A stretch of 64,000 nucleotides of DNA. Origin: Escarpia spicata (taxonomy: Eukaryota > Annelida > Polychaeta > Sabellida > Siboglinidae). The position numbers and the translations under genes were made by a program. The notes under the pieces are model-generated. The model made no database searches. It was not told the origin of the DNA and saw only the letters and a program-made list of their open reading frames with translations. The stretch covers positions 27,994,439 through 28,058,438 of the forward strand of contig OZ023210.1 of NCBI GenBank assembly GCA_963995525.1, in the 5' to 3' direction. Below are positions 40,001-53,700 of this stretch, in pieces; positions within the stretch are counted from its first letter, which is position 1, and the number at the start of each line of letters is the position of its first letter.

Positions 40001-43000
40001 AAATGTTTCACTCACTAGGTCAATAAATGTTTCACTCCCTATGTAAATAAATGTTTCACTCCCTAGGTCAATAAATGTTTCACTCCCTAGGTCAATAAAT
40101 GTTTCACTCGCTAGGTCAATAAATGTTTCACTCGCTAGGTCAATAAATGTTTCACTCGCTAGGTCAATAAATGTTTCACTCGCTAGGTCAATAAATGTTT
40201 CACTCGCTAGGTCAATAAATGTTTCACTCGCTAGGTCAATAAATGTTTCACTCGCTAGGTCAATAAATGTTTCACTCCCTAGGTCAATAAATGTTTCACT
40301 CGCTAGATCAATAAATGTTTCACTCGCTAGGTCAATAAATGTTTCACTCGCTAGGTCAATAAATGTTTCACTCGCTAGGTCAATAAATGTTTCACTCGCT
40401 AGGTCAATAAATGTTTCACTCGCTAGGTCAATAAATGTTTCACTCGCTAGGTCAATAAATGTTTCACTCGCTAGGTCAATAAATGTTTCACTCGCTAGGT
40501 CAATAAATGTTTCACTCGCTAGGTCAATAAATGTTTCACTCGCTAGGTCAATAAATGTTTCACTCGCTAGGTCAATAAATGTTTCACTCGCTAGGTCAAT
40601 AAATGTTTCACTCCCTAGGTCAATAAATGTTTCACTCACTAGGTCAATAAATGTTTCACTCCCTATGTAAATAAATGTTTCACTCCCTAGGTCAATAAAT
40701 GTTTCACTCCCTAGGTCAATAAATGTTTCACTCGCTAGGTCAATAAATGTTTCACTCGCTAGGTCAATAAATGTTTCACTCGCTAGGTCAATAAATGTTT
40801 CACTCGCTAGGTCAATAAATGTTTCACTCGCTAGGTCAATAAATGTCACTCGCTAGGTCAATAAATGTTTCACTCGCTAGGTCAATAAATGTTTCACTCG
40901 CTAGGTCAATAAATGTTTCACTCGCTAGGTCAATAAATGTTTCACTCGCTAGGTCAATAAATGTTTCACTCGCTAGGTCAATAAATGTTTCACTCCCTAG
41001 GTCAATAAATGTTTCACTCGCTAGATCAATAAATGTTTCACTCGCTAGGTCAATAAATGTTTCACTCGCTAGGTCAATAAATGTTTCACTCGCTAGGTCA
41101 ATAAATGTTTCACTCGCTAGGTCAATAAATGTTTCACTCGCTAGGTCAATAAATGTTTCACTCGCTAGGTCAATAAATGTTTCACTCGCTAGGTCAATAA
41201 ATGTTTCACTCGCTAGGTCAATAAATGTTTCACTCGCTAGGTCAATAAATGTTTCACTCGCTAGGTCAATAAATGTTTCACTCATTAGGTCAATAAATGT
41301 TTCACTCCCTAGGTCAATAAATGTTTCACTCACTAGGTCAATAAATGTTTCACTCCCTATGTAAATAAATGTTTCACTCCCTAGGTCAATAAATGTTTCA
41401 CTCCCTAGGTCAATAAATGTTTCACTCGCTAGGTCAATAAATGTTTCACTCGCTAGGTCAATAAATGTTTCACTCGCTAGGTCAATAAATGTTTCACTCG
41501 CTAGGTCAATAAATGTTTCACTCGCTAGGTCAATAAATGTTTCACTCGCTAGGTCAATAAATGTTTCACTCGCTAGGTCAATAAATGTTTCACTCCCTAG
41601 GTCAATAAATGTTTCACTCGCTAGATCAATAAATGTTTCACTCGCTAGGTCAATAAATGTTTCACTCGCTAGGTCAATAAATGTTTCACTCGCTAGGTCA
41701 ATAAATGTTTCACTCGCTAGGTCAATAAATGTTTCACTCGCTAGGTCAATAAATGTTTCACTCGCTAGGTCAATAAATGTTTCACTCGCTAGGTCAATAA
41801 ATGTTTCACTCGCTAGGTCAATAAATGTTTCACTCGCTAGGTCAATAAATGTTTCACTCGCTAGGTCAATAAATGTTTCACTCGCTAGGTCAATAAATGT
41901 TTCACTCGCTAGGTCAATAAATGTTTCACTCGCTAGGTCAATAAATGTTTCACTCGCTAGGTCAATAAATGTTTCACTCGCTAGGTCAATAAATGTTTCA
42001 CTCGCTAGGTCAATAAATGTTTCACTCGCTAGGTCAATAAATGTTTCACTCGCTAGGTCAATAAATGTTTCACTCCCTAGGTCAATAAATGTTTCACTCG
42101 CTAGATCAATAAATGTTTCACTCGCTAGGTCAATAAATGTTTCACTCGCTAGGTCAATAAATGTTTCACTCGCTAGGTCAATAAATGTTTCACTCGCTAG
42201 GTCAATAAATGTTTCACTCGCTAGGTCAATAAATGTTTCACTCGCTAGGTCAATAAATGTTTCACTCGCTAGGTCAATAAATGTTTCACTCCCTAGGTCA
42301 ATAAATGTTTCACTCGCTAGGTCAATAAATGTTTCACTCGCTAGGTCAATAAATGTTTCACTCGCTAGGTCAATAAATGTTTCACTCGCTAGGTCAATAA
42401 ATGTTTCACTCGCTAGGTCAATAAATGTTTCACTCGCTAGGTCAATAAATGTTTCACTCGCTAGGTCAATAAATGTTTCACTCGCTAGGTCAATAAATGT
42501 TTCACTCGCTAGGTCAATAAATGTTTCACTCGCTAGGTCAATAAATGTTTCACTCGCTAGGTCAATAAATGTTTCACTCGCTAGGTCAATAAATGTTTCA
42601 CTCGCTAGGTCAATAAATGTTTTATTCGCTAGGTCAATAAATGTTTCAATCGCTAGGTCAATAAATGTTTTATTCGCTAGGTCAATAAATGTTTCAATCG
42701 CTAGGTCAATAAATGTTTCACTCGCTAGGTCAATAAATGTTTCACTCGCTAGGTCAATAAATGTTTCACTCGCTAGGTCAATAAATGTTTCACTCACTAG
42801 GTCAATAAATGTTTCACTCGCTAGGTCAATCAATGTTTCACTCGCTAGGTCAATCAATGTTTCACTCACTAGGTCAATAAATGTTTCACTCACTAGGTCA
42901 ATAAATGTTTCCCCACAATACATTGTGTATACCAAACCCCAATGTGATGATGTTAAAAAAATTTAAAACATCGCATATAAAGCGACCCCACTTTAATAAG

Positions 43001-46000
43001 ATTCCCATCAAAAATGGCCGACATTTTGACAAACCATTGGTTGATCAAGGGTCAAACATATTTGTCTTAGTCAACTGAGATACTGACATCGGACTGTTAG
43101 ATTAACAATTTATCCTTTTAGAACTTGATTGCCTGAAAGTATCCGGGCGCCTGCTTTCTCAAGTGCCCGAAAGCATCTTCAGCTTTGACAATGCGTGGAG
43201 GTGGCGTCATCTTGTGGATACTTTGTAACTTGTGTCACTGGATTCCTTAGTGTATCTACTGTGTGTTAGGGGTATTTTTCATATAGCTTTGTACTGGAAG
43301 TTTTTGAATGAGTGCCGTTTGAAAATATTAACTGACAAAGAGTCTGTAGATACACATTGCATTTTATACAAATACACCCAGACGCAGCACATTGTGTCTC
43401 ACGTTTAATTTAGAAGTTGATTAGTATATTTAGTAATGTCTTATGTGGAATTCAATAATCTTTAATATAAGCATAACTTCCTATATTAGGAAACAAAGTA
43501 CAAAAAAGTTAAATGCAAAAACCTAGGTGCATCCGTGTCATAGCTGTTTGTACGCGTTCTGCAAGGATTTGGAGCATGTTTCATAAAACGATGTAAGTTC
43601 TAATGGGTTAGGTGCTATATTATGTGATAGATTGCCTAGAGACAGAATGTTACGTGACCTGGCTGCGGAATGCCTGTATGACTGCCTCAGACGACTCAGG
43701 CAGAGTAGATGGGTCTTCACAAAGACTTTGCCACTCCGATATCTGCTTAGTCACCATTTGATGCATCTACAAGAGAAAAGAGAAATCCATACAAATTATG
43801 CATGTAAAATATCCATCCACATTCAATAAGATAGCTATTGTGGTATTTCAGCATATTTAATGGCTTGAATATAATACAACAATTCTTTTGGAGCAGGATA
43901 TACCACTGCATGCATTTTACAAAATAGTCAATAAATACATTATTTTGTATATTATAAGTCCCCCGTGGTATTGTTAAAAGTTCAAAAAAGGTTTCACTAG
44001 GTTGCCATCAAAAGACACGAGCTCCAGGCTGAATGTGGACAAGGAAGCCTTTGGCTCATCAAGAATCAAACAATTTTTTTTTAATTATACATGTGTAACT
44101 GTTGTTAATGTCTCTCATCAAATTACCACCTTTCTGTTCCTAGTCTTACATTTTAAATCTGTTCGTTATCTAACAAAATACATGTACTGCTGGCAGGTGC
44201 TTAGAAACAACAATGCCCGTACTTTGCAAAGACGTTCTGAGTAGTTATGCATGACAACGCAGGTTCTGTCGACGAGAAAGCAGTAGCATTGTCGTTCTTC
44301 CAGCAAGGCCTGTAACATACAGTATGTCAGTGAACCAGTTCTACCAGTGCCTATGAGGAGAGGGAGTTTATTCAACAACTAATTTCTCCTATCAGTCAGT
44401 CGCAAAGTGGGATCAAATATCAGCGAATGATAAAATAGGATCAATTTACAGCTCACAGATATACAATATATTCACTGCTAATTAGTGCAGATCTTCACTG
44501 GAGATTATACCTGAGAGCAGTAAAATACATTACTTTAATCAGCATATAGTTATATTTAGGCCATCTTTGCATTGCAGAAACCTAATACTTAGGTGCACCA
44601 GTAACAGTAGGCAGGTCATGCCACTTCTACAATTTAATAACAGATGCTGTTATTACCGAGTTATTCCCAGGCAACCATTCCATTGCTGTGGTTGCAGCAT
44701 CATCTAGAGGTGGTTGAGGCTAGATAACTTCTCTCATTACAATCATAATAATGTGTCTCATAACAACTGTGGTGTTATTTTTTAGTTGTGAATGAAACAA
44801 ACTAGCAACAACTGCACTCTTTGTGCCGGTCTAATGACATTGTTGGCTAGGTGACATGGTCTGTCGGGTATTATGGTCTGTTCGGTGACATGGTCTGTCA
44901 GGTCTTGTGGTCTGTTTGGTGGTACAGTGTATGTCGGGTGACACGGTCTGTTGGGTGGCATGGTCTGTCGTGTAACATGGTCTGTCGGGTGGCATGGTCT
45001 GCCTGGTGACACGTTCCGTCGGGTGACACAGTCCATCAGGTGACATGGTCTGTCAGATTGCATGATCCATTGGATGACATGGTCTGTCGGGTGACATTGT
45101 CCATTGGGTGTCATGGTCTGCCAGATGGCATGGTCTGTCAGGTGACACGGTCCGTTGGTTGCCATGGTCTGTCGGGTGTCGTGGTCTGTCGGGTGTTGTG
45201 CTCTGTCGGGTGACATGGTCTGTCGGGTGACATGGTGTGTTGGTGACATGGTCTGTTTAGTGCTTACCTGTCTTAGTCCTTGCAGATGAAACTCATTCAG
45301 ATTGACTCGACATTCCCTGACCTGCCTGGCATACTGCCACAACAGAAGAAACGTTCCCTCAAATAGTCTTCTCCTTTCTTCATCATCATTTCAGTTACAA
45401 TTACATGCTTACAGTACCTGTCTTGGACAAGATATAACATTTTAAAAAAGGTTGACAAAAATATTACTTTATCAATAAATTGTTATAATTGTGTGTGTGT
45501 GTGTGCGTGTGTGCGTGTTTGTGTGTGGGTGCGTGGGTGCGTAGGTGCGTGGGTGCGTGGGTGCGTGGGTGCGTGGGTGCGTGTGCATGTGTGCGTGTAT
45601 GCATGTACATGCATGCATGTGTTTATATGTCTAACACTATAGCAATGTTACAATTATTTAGACACACTCAACAAATAAATCATAATTATTATGATAATTC
45701 TATATGGCCTAAACTAGAAGAGTTATTATAATTTAGACACAATCAACAAACAAAAACTGACAATTACTGCTTTACCTGCATCTCTTTCTGATCAAATCCA
45801 TATTTGGCTTTCGTCTTCTTTTTATGTTTCTTCAAAGCAGCCTGTGCTTTATCGTACGGTACTGCATTGTACTTGTGTCCTGCCATGTACTTCTTGTAGA
45901 CTGCCTAGCAACCACAAACACACATACATTGTACCTGTGTCCTGCCATGTACTTCTTGTAGACTGCCTAGTAACCACAAACACACATACATTGTACTTGT

Positions 46001-49000
46001 GTCCTGCCATGTACTTCTTGTAGACTGCCTAGCAACCACAAACACACATACATTGTACTTGTGTCCTGTCATGTACTTCTTGTAGACTGCCTAGCAACCA
46101 CAAACACACATACATTGTACCTGTGTCCTGCCATGTACTTCTTGTAGACTGTCTAGCAACCACAAACACACATACATTGTACTTGTGTCCTGCCATGTAC
46201 TTCTTGTAGACTGCCTAGCAACCACAAACACACATACATTGTACTTGTGTCCTGCCATGTACTTCTTGTAGACTGTTTAGCAACCACAAACACACATACA
46301 TTGTACTTGTGTCCTGCCGTGTACTTCTTGTAGACTGTCTAGCAACCACAAACACACATACATTGTACTTGCGTCCTGCCGTGTACTTCTTGTAGACTGC
46401 CTAGCAACCACAAACACACATAAATGGTACTTGTATCCTGCCATGTACTTCTTGTAGACTGCCTAGCAACCACAAACACACATACATTGTACTTGTGTCC
46501 TGTCATGTACTTCTTGTAGACTGCCTAGCAACCACAAACACACATACATTGTATTTGTGTCCTGCCGTGTACTTCTTGTAGACTGTCTAACAACCACAAA
46601 CACACATACATTGTACTTGTGTCCTGCCGTGTACTTCTTGTAGACTGCCTAGCAACAACAAACACACATCAATGGTACTTGTATCCTGCCATGTAATTCT
46701 TGTAGACTGCCTAGCAACCACAATCACACATACATTGTACTTGTGTCCTGCCATGTACTTCTTGTAGACTGCCTAGCAACCACAAACAAACAGACATTGT
46801 ACTTGTGTCCTGCCATGTACTTCTTGTAGACTGTCTAGCAACCACAAACACACATACATTGTACTTGTGTCCTGCCGTGTACTTCTTGTAGACTGCCTAG
46901 CAACCACAAATACACATAAATGGTACTTGTATCCTGCCATGTAATTCTTGTACACTGCCTAGCAACCACAATCACACATACATTGTACTTGTGTCCTGCC
47001 ATGTACTTCTTATAGACTGCCTAGCAACCACAAACAAACAGACATTGTACTTGTGTCCTGCCATGTACTTCTTGTAGATTGTCTAGCAACCACAAACATA
47101 CATACATTATACTTGTGTCCTGCCATGTACTTCTTGTAGACTGTCTAGCAACCACAAACACACATACATTGTACTTGTGTCCTGCCATGTACTTCTTGTA
47201 GACTGCCTAGCAACCACAAACACACATAAATGGTACTTGTATCCTGCCGTGTACTTCTTGTAGACTGCCTAGCAACCACAATCACACATACATTGTACTT
47301 GTGTACTGCCATGTACTTCTTGTAGACTGTCTAGTAACTACAAACACACATACATTGTACTTGTGTCCTGCCATGGACTTCTTGTAGACTGCCTAGCAAC
47401 CACAAACACACATACATTGTACTTGTGTCCTGCCATGTACTTCTTGTAGACTCCTAGCAACCACAAACACACATATATACACACACACGCGTGCCTGCGC
47501 ACACACACACACTCATACTTGTATCCTGGCATGTACTTCTCTTCCTGGCATCCAAAAACACTGAATGTTGGCTGTTATCGGCAAGTTGTGTTTTGATGTA
47601 AACAATTTACTCGCTTTGAAATTTGCACACTTCACTTGAGTAGAAATGTCCAGGTTTTTGGTGCAATGTTCAACGGTCTTTATGCAATATTTATGAAAAA
47701 CCTGTGCGTGTGTGTGTGCGTGCATGCTTGTGTTATCAACCCACCTGTATCTGTTTATATTCCGCTTCGTGTTTTGTCTCCAGTGGCATCAATAATTCTG
47801 AATGAAACAGTTTTATCTGAAAAAAATTATTCACAATAGTTCAGGATTATTTTTATTCACATATGAAAGCATGCACAGGTACATGCAGGCATACGCAAGC
47901 ATGCACACATGCACGCACGCATGCACACACACATACACCCTGTATGGGTGTATGTGGTGTACAATGCACTTCATGTGTGTGTATGGTATGTGAGCATATT
48001 ATTATGTAGAAGTACTAATGTACTGTGTAACCTGTAATACACTCAAACAACCCATTGCTACCTTACCTGGTAATGAACTTTAACACATAGCATTAATTAC
48101 ACAAAGTTGTTAGCATAATGAAACAGTTAAGTGCTATTAGAGGTGCCACTGCCTGCTCTGTCACAGGAGCCACACCCTCTGCTAAGTGTAGTCCTGCACA
48201 TTTCCCCTTAGATAACAACCACACTGTTATCCCACAATTACTGATCAATGTTACATAAGTACAGTTTACAGTGGACATATTCTGAATTGCTGGGGACCCT
48301 TTCCCTAAGACTATGAAGTTGTAAGGAAAATCTATCATTAAACAGAATCTGCTGTTAGCTTTAAGGAACATTTTTAATATGCCAAACGCCAAGATATTGG
48401 GGAATTGAAAACCAGGTTTCTTGTAGAAAAATTAAGACTAATGAATATTAAAGCTGCCAGCAAGTGAATAAATGTGCTGCGGAGATAAGAAACCTAAATT
48501 CGGTGAAAACACCATGCCTTCAGATGACAGAGGAATCTTACTACATTTCTTCCTGACCTAACATTTCACTACAGCAGGTGTGTTCAGGTGGTGATTATGA
48601 CTTGAGCGTCTGTGATCGCTTGTGGCCACTTACATTGTCGACAACCTGCGTATTGATGTGTCGGCACACTTCCGCAAGCTGCAGCAAGGCAGTCCCTAAA
48701 ACGAACAGGTGCAAATGTGAGGCAGACCACACCTTCACACTTTATGGACGCTACAGAAATATAGCCAACATTAAATCTTTATGCAGATCATGCATTCGTG
48801 TGTGCGTGTGTGTGCATGTGTTTGTACTTTGGTGCAGTCTATGTCCATGTATAACTGTGTATGGTTAGTCAACTGGTGAATGTGCGGTTTGTCTATTTCC
48901 GCAACTACGCTATATAATTACAAGATGGCATAATGGTTTCACAGAGCCGTGAAGAACTAATAAATTATTCAACTTAGGGGTGTTGTGATAATTAACCAGC

Positions 49001-50673
49001 TCATTAATGTAATACGAAAGCTAATTAACTTGAGTAGTAATTATGCTTTAGCCTAATATATAAAGTTTAATTAGTTATTGCAGGTGACACATTTGTGGAG
49101 GTAAAACCAGTGACCTTCATCAGAATAGGCTAAGAGGTAATCTAATCCGGCCTGGACATTTATACTGTAGTCGTATTAGTAAGCTTGTCTAGCCTTCATA
49201 TAATCTGTCAGCATTGCACATTTCACACGAAACTCAGAAATATGTATACAGAATCTTACTACCAATGCTTTAAAGTCTGAAATGTAAGCATCACATTTTC
49301 ATTTAAAAATCTAAAATGTGAGACAAATAAAATTGGATAAATTTCTCATAGATTTCTACTTTACAATCACTAAATTTCTAATGTACCTGGAGCAAACGAA
49401 CAGTAACATTTTAAAAGTTATCAGTACACATTGCGGTATCATCTTGAATGATATTGACAGAAGTGGAACATTTTCAAGAAATAGGTGAAATATTTTAGAC
49501 CGCAAACACTCTCAATGGAAGATCACTTTCCCAATGAATCTGACATTTTATAAGTATTATCAACTATTTCTGCTAAATCTGAAACAAGAAATCAGTAAGA
49601 CGGAGGCTATTAAATATTTAATTTTAAATATATATATATATATAATAGAAATAGACTGTACCTCAGATGGCTAATCTGACAAATAAAAAAGGTATAAATA
49701 GTGTAATTTTGTAAAGTTTATTTCCCTGATTAAAGGCCAGTTGCACAGCTGAGCTGAATTCATCATGATGGGCATAATTTAATTAATTTTAATTATATCC
49801 TAGTGCAATAACCGAGTGCAGTACAGTTAATCGGTCACCCATCCATTTATATTATCACAACCTGTTACCTATATATCAGTCTGGTGTAAGACTGGAAGTA
49901 GCGGGCTGTGCCTACATGCTCGATATACAAGTCGACACCCGTACAGCTGGTAGTGGTCTTGGGCCATTCAACTGATGTAAGAGCTGGTAGGCTTACAAAA
50001 AGTAGTGCCCAAGGAATCGACCTCTGCCAAGGCCCTGTATAGCAGCTACAGGGAAAACATTCATTATCTCAGGATAGTGCCTGAATGGCAGCCTGCTACA
50101 ACTTGAAGCAGTTGCTATGTGCAGCAGTGGTGAAGGGGACAGACCACAATTGTAGTTTGTTTACCTTGAAATGTAAACATAATAATATAAACAATGTAAC
50201 AACAATGTGACTATTGTAACAACATTGTAAATATTGTAACACTACAATAAAACAGTATATCACTAACATAACAATTGGGGCTACAGTGTAAACAATGTAA
50301 CAACAATGTAACCGATGTAAACAATGTAACACATAACATAAAAAATGAATGCTATTCTGTTTTTACATGTGGCCACATTTATGTTTTCTTTTATCATATT
50401 ATTGAAGGATGGTGCCAATAACATTCACTGAAACAAAACTCCCATTACAACACATGTAAAACACTGTTTCGTTGTTTATTTCTCACTGTTCCCTGTTCCA
50501 CTGTGCACTGTTCAGATGTTCTGTGCTAACTTGTCCAATTACCACCATCCAGGGATGAGTTATATTTGATGTCCTCATCTCAGATGAGTCCACATTACAA
50601 GCGTCGTTTCGTCTCTTCAGTAATACAATCAATACCATGCTGTTACGGTCATGGTAGGGACAAACTAAACCTG

Positions 50674-50709
<36 letters not shown>

Positions 50710-53700
50710 CACCTGGTGAAATGGAGTAAGCCTTCCCTACAGGTACTTAGCAACATGTGTCAATACTGTGCAGGTAAATTGCACAGGATAGTTCCTATTG
50801 TTGTTTAGTGTCTACTTTTGTTCACCAATAACAACAGATATACTGACAATTGCTGCTGAACTGCTCATGACGTAGTCACGTTGCTCATTCAGAGTTGGTC
50901 AATTCAAACATGTTTATTTCCATCATCTTCTGTGATTTGGTCGCTCAGAAGATAGCGCTAATGTTCATGGTCAGTTTTGTTGCCCTTTACATTTTTGACA
51001 AGGTGATTGTGGCGTTCACTCCACAATAAGAGCAACTGTTTTGACAGCAACTAATGCAGCACCCAAATGTGTTTCTGTAGATGGAACCTATAGACTCCGG
51101 GGTGTGTTTCAAAATGTGTCTCACCAGACCCCAAAAATTAAAATCATTATCAAGGCAAAACTATTCATTGTTTCTAATACCCATATGAATACTCTTTCAG
51201 GAAAAACTTTCAGTTTGTCAATATCTTGTTCGATGTTGATTTTATAGAATTTTTTCTATTTGAAACTGGAGAAAACTTATGTGAGTTTTGGTGTCTTATG
51301 GACATAGCTAGTAAATCTACAACTAAATTCTGCTGAGATCTTTGATATTATAATTGCCCCAAATTATGAAGAAAAAATTCCAATCTGAATTGGCCAATCA
51401 TACCCCCTCCTTCTTTGGGATAATTAACATAATTTATGCATGTCGCTTAGAAATTAACATTTTTCATCCCAAAAGTTTTCTGAAAATACATATACAAATT
51501 ATTGGTATGGAAAAACACATTAAGCTATCAATTTTTATGGTAAAGTTTGATCACATAGTGAACAAAAATGGAATTGACTCCTTCGCTAACGAATATCACA
51601 AGACAAAAAAGTTTCCATCCGACACTAAAACTTTCCATCCAATGCGAAAACCAACAGGGATCAGATGAAAATGGTGAAGCTGTGAGAAACTTCATTGTTA
51701 CGCATTATATCCATAGTTTTAGAGCAAAGCCAAACCGGAGTTTGTTGAAAATAGACCAAATGTACATGTAGACCTATGTACCGTGATACAGCCTTTGCAT
51801 GACATTTAGATGACATTTCAATGTTCAATTTTCAATGTTCTGTGATTTCACATGTTCCAGAGTCACATTCATAACAGTTATTATGATATGATATCAAAAT
51901 CAAATGTTGATGTGTTACTGGATATCTATGAGTTCTAATTGTGATTTCTTCAGCTAACATGGGTTTCGGTGTCGAATGGATATTTTATCAAATGATGGAT
52001 GTAACAGTTTATCATTCAAAAAGGAAAGATAAACACCAGAAGAAGCTTTCTACAACATTTTTCAAGGAAACATGGATTATGGGGGTGAAAATGCTGTTTT
52101 ATATTTCAATATCTGATGATTCCATCCGACACCAAAACCATTTCCATCTGACACCAAAACAAATCATACCCCAGAGGGAAAGGGGTTAATCTGAAAAATA
52201 TTAATTATTATGCCAGGTATTTGTTACCTTCTCTGGTCCTTGATGACAGTCTGTTTTTAGCATTCTCTTGTGTAACTTTGATGAAATATTGAATAAAATG
52301 CAACAAACTGGGAATCTTGATTTTCATCAGAATCCGACACCAAAACTATTAAAAGGGCTGTCAGGACAAAGGGGGTTAATTCTGATATCTGGTTACTGGT
52401 GTTATAACGAGAGGTCCTCTAGCCCTATCTATCCCAACCAACAATCACTCTTCATCAAGAGTGAGAATAGTGGTGTAAGACCATGAATTTGTCAATTCCA
52501 TCCAACACCATAACGGGCATTTTGAAATGGAAAATCCTGATGTGGACTCACGGACGTGAGTCCACATCCCTATTTGGGATATTTGACTTTCCCTGACACA
52601 TACACCAGGGGCCGGTTTCATGAAGTGTACTTAATGTTATGCAATTACTTAAATTCACAGTTTTGCATAAACTCCTATGTTTGCTCGTATTAAAAAAATC
52701 GCCTAATATACTAAGAAAATCATCTTAGCGTTAAGAACGCTCTTAGCCATTTCATGAAACCGGACCCAGGTTCTTCTCTTCTTCCAAAAGACACTGGCAA
52801 AATTACCCAAGCTTCAAAAGAACAGGAAGTGTACTCGAACCCTGGGATCCTCCAGTGCTCTGCCATTAGATAAATGTGGCCTACTAAACGCAACATTTAT
52901 GGTTGTTGTTGGCATGTCAATAGATAAGAACGCAATATTTAAACAAACCATCTAAACAAATAAATTCTAATAGCAAGAACTAAACCTACATTGGAGCTTT
53001 ATTTGAAACTTGCAATTCAAGTTCAATCTTGGAGCCATGAATAATATCTTCCATAAATATATTCTAGATATAATGTAGGAAAGAATATGCTGGTTTTTTG
53101 TTACAGAAACTCCAAAAAAGTTTTATTCATGTGTGGTCAGCCAAGCCTTGAAAACTCAAAAATGAATGTTTTGGTGTTGAAACTGCGACCCATAACAACC
53201 GCTGTTACTATAAATACACTGAGGCCTGTGTCAGGCAAAGAAGAATGTCTGTTAGGCTTGTTACTGTTAGAACCACTTAACTTTTCCTCTTATCACCTCT
53301 ACCCAAAGCCACAGTCACTTTTTACTCATGCCTGGCTCTTTCTTTTCTTTGTACCAAAAAGCAGGCAGTGCTGGCCAAAAAACTGGTTGACTTTGTAAGG
53401 CTGAGTCTCTAAACACTGTGTTACCTAACACACATTGTGTCAAGATTATGTTTTAGCAGTATGGTGCAAAAATCGAGATGCCAATGTGCTAATCTCCAGA
53501 TTGGAAATATCGTTTTTGCCAAATTTGGAATATTTCCTGCTGACGTTCGTCATCAAATAATCTTTCTTTTTTAGCCATTCCATCAATTTGTTGTAAATAA
53601 TAACAATTATTTCTTTTCATTTCTTTCACAAACATTTCCATGTGGAGATTTTCCTTCCTTCTAGGTGTATAATTTGACAACTCTAAATAACATTCTCTTG

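Noticed and set aside
40836..42935. 699-codon minus-strand ORF with repeated SETFIDLA octapeptide, and its 378-codon neighbour
   Set aside because: It is a direct consequence of a 24-bp tandem repeat without a stop in that frame. A 2-nt deletion in the array splits it, and it lies in an intron of a well-supported gene.
44782..45342. 186-codon minus ORF as one protein
   Set aside because: Only the first ~22 codons after the acceptor are real exon. The rest is the 17-bp minisatellite beyond a GTAAGC donor.
45901..47475. CRISPR array or bacterial repeat
   Set aside because: Units are contiguous without unique spacers, and the unit is an exon/intron junction of an animal gene.
47521..47560. A genuine extra exon EEKYMPGYKYE
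   Set aside because: It resembles the array unit and has an AG, but no acceptable donor follows and it does not supply the missing helix. Treated as a degenerate edge copy.
48066..48200. The missing I-BAR exon at a CAG|GTAAGG donor
   Set aside because: The upstream sequence has no acceptor at a usable distance and no similarity to the expected helix; stops occur in the needed frame.
53087..53398. 103-codon plus ORF
   Set aside because: No motif, antisense to the host intron, and no initiation or splice evidence.
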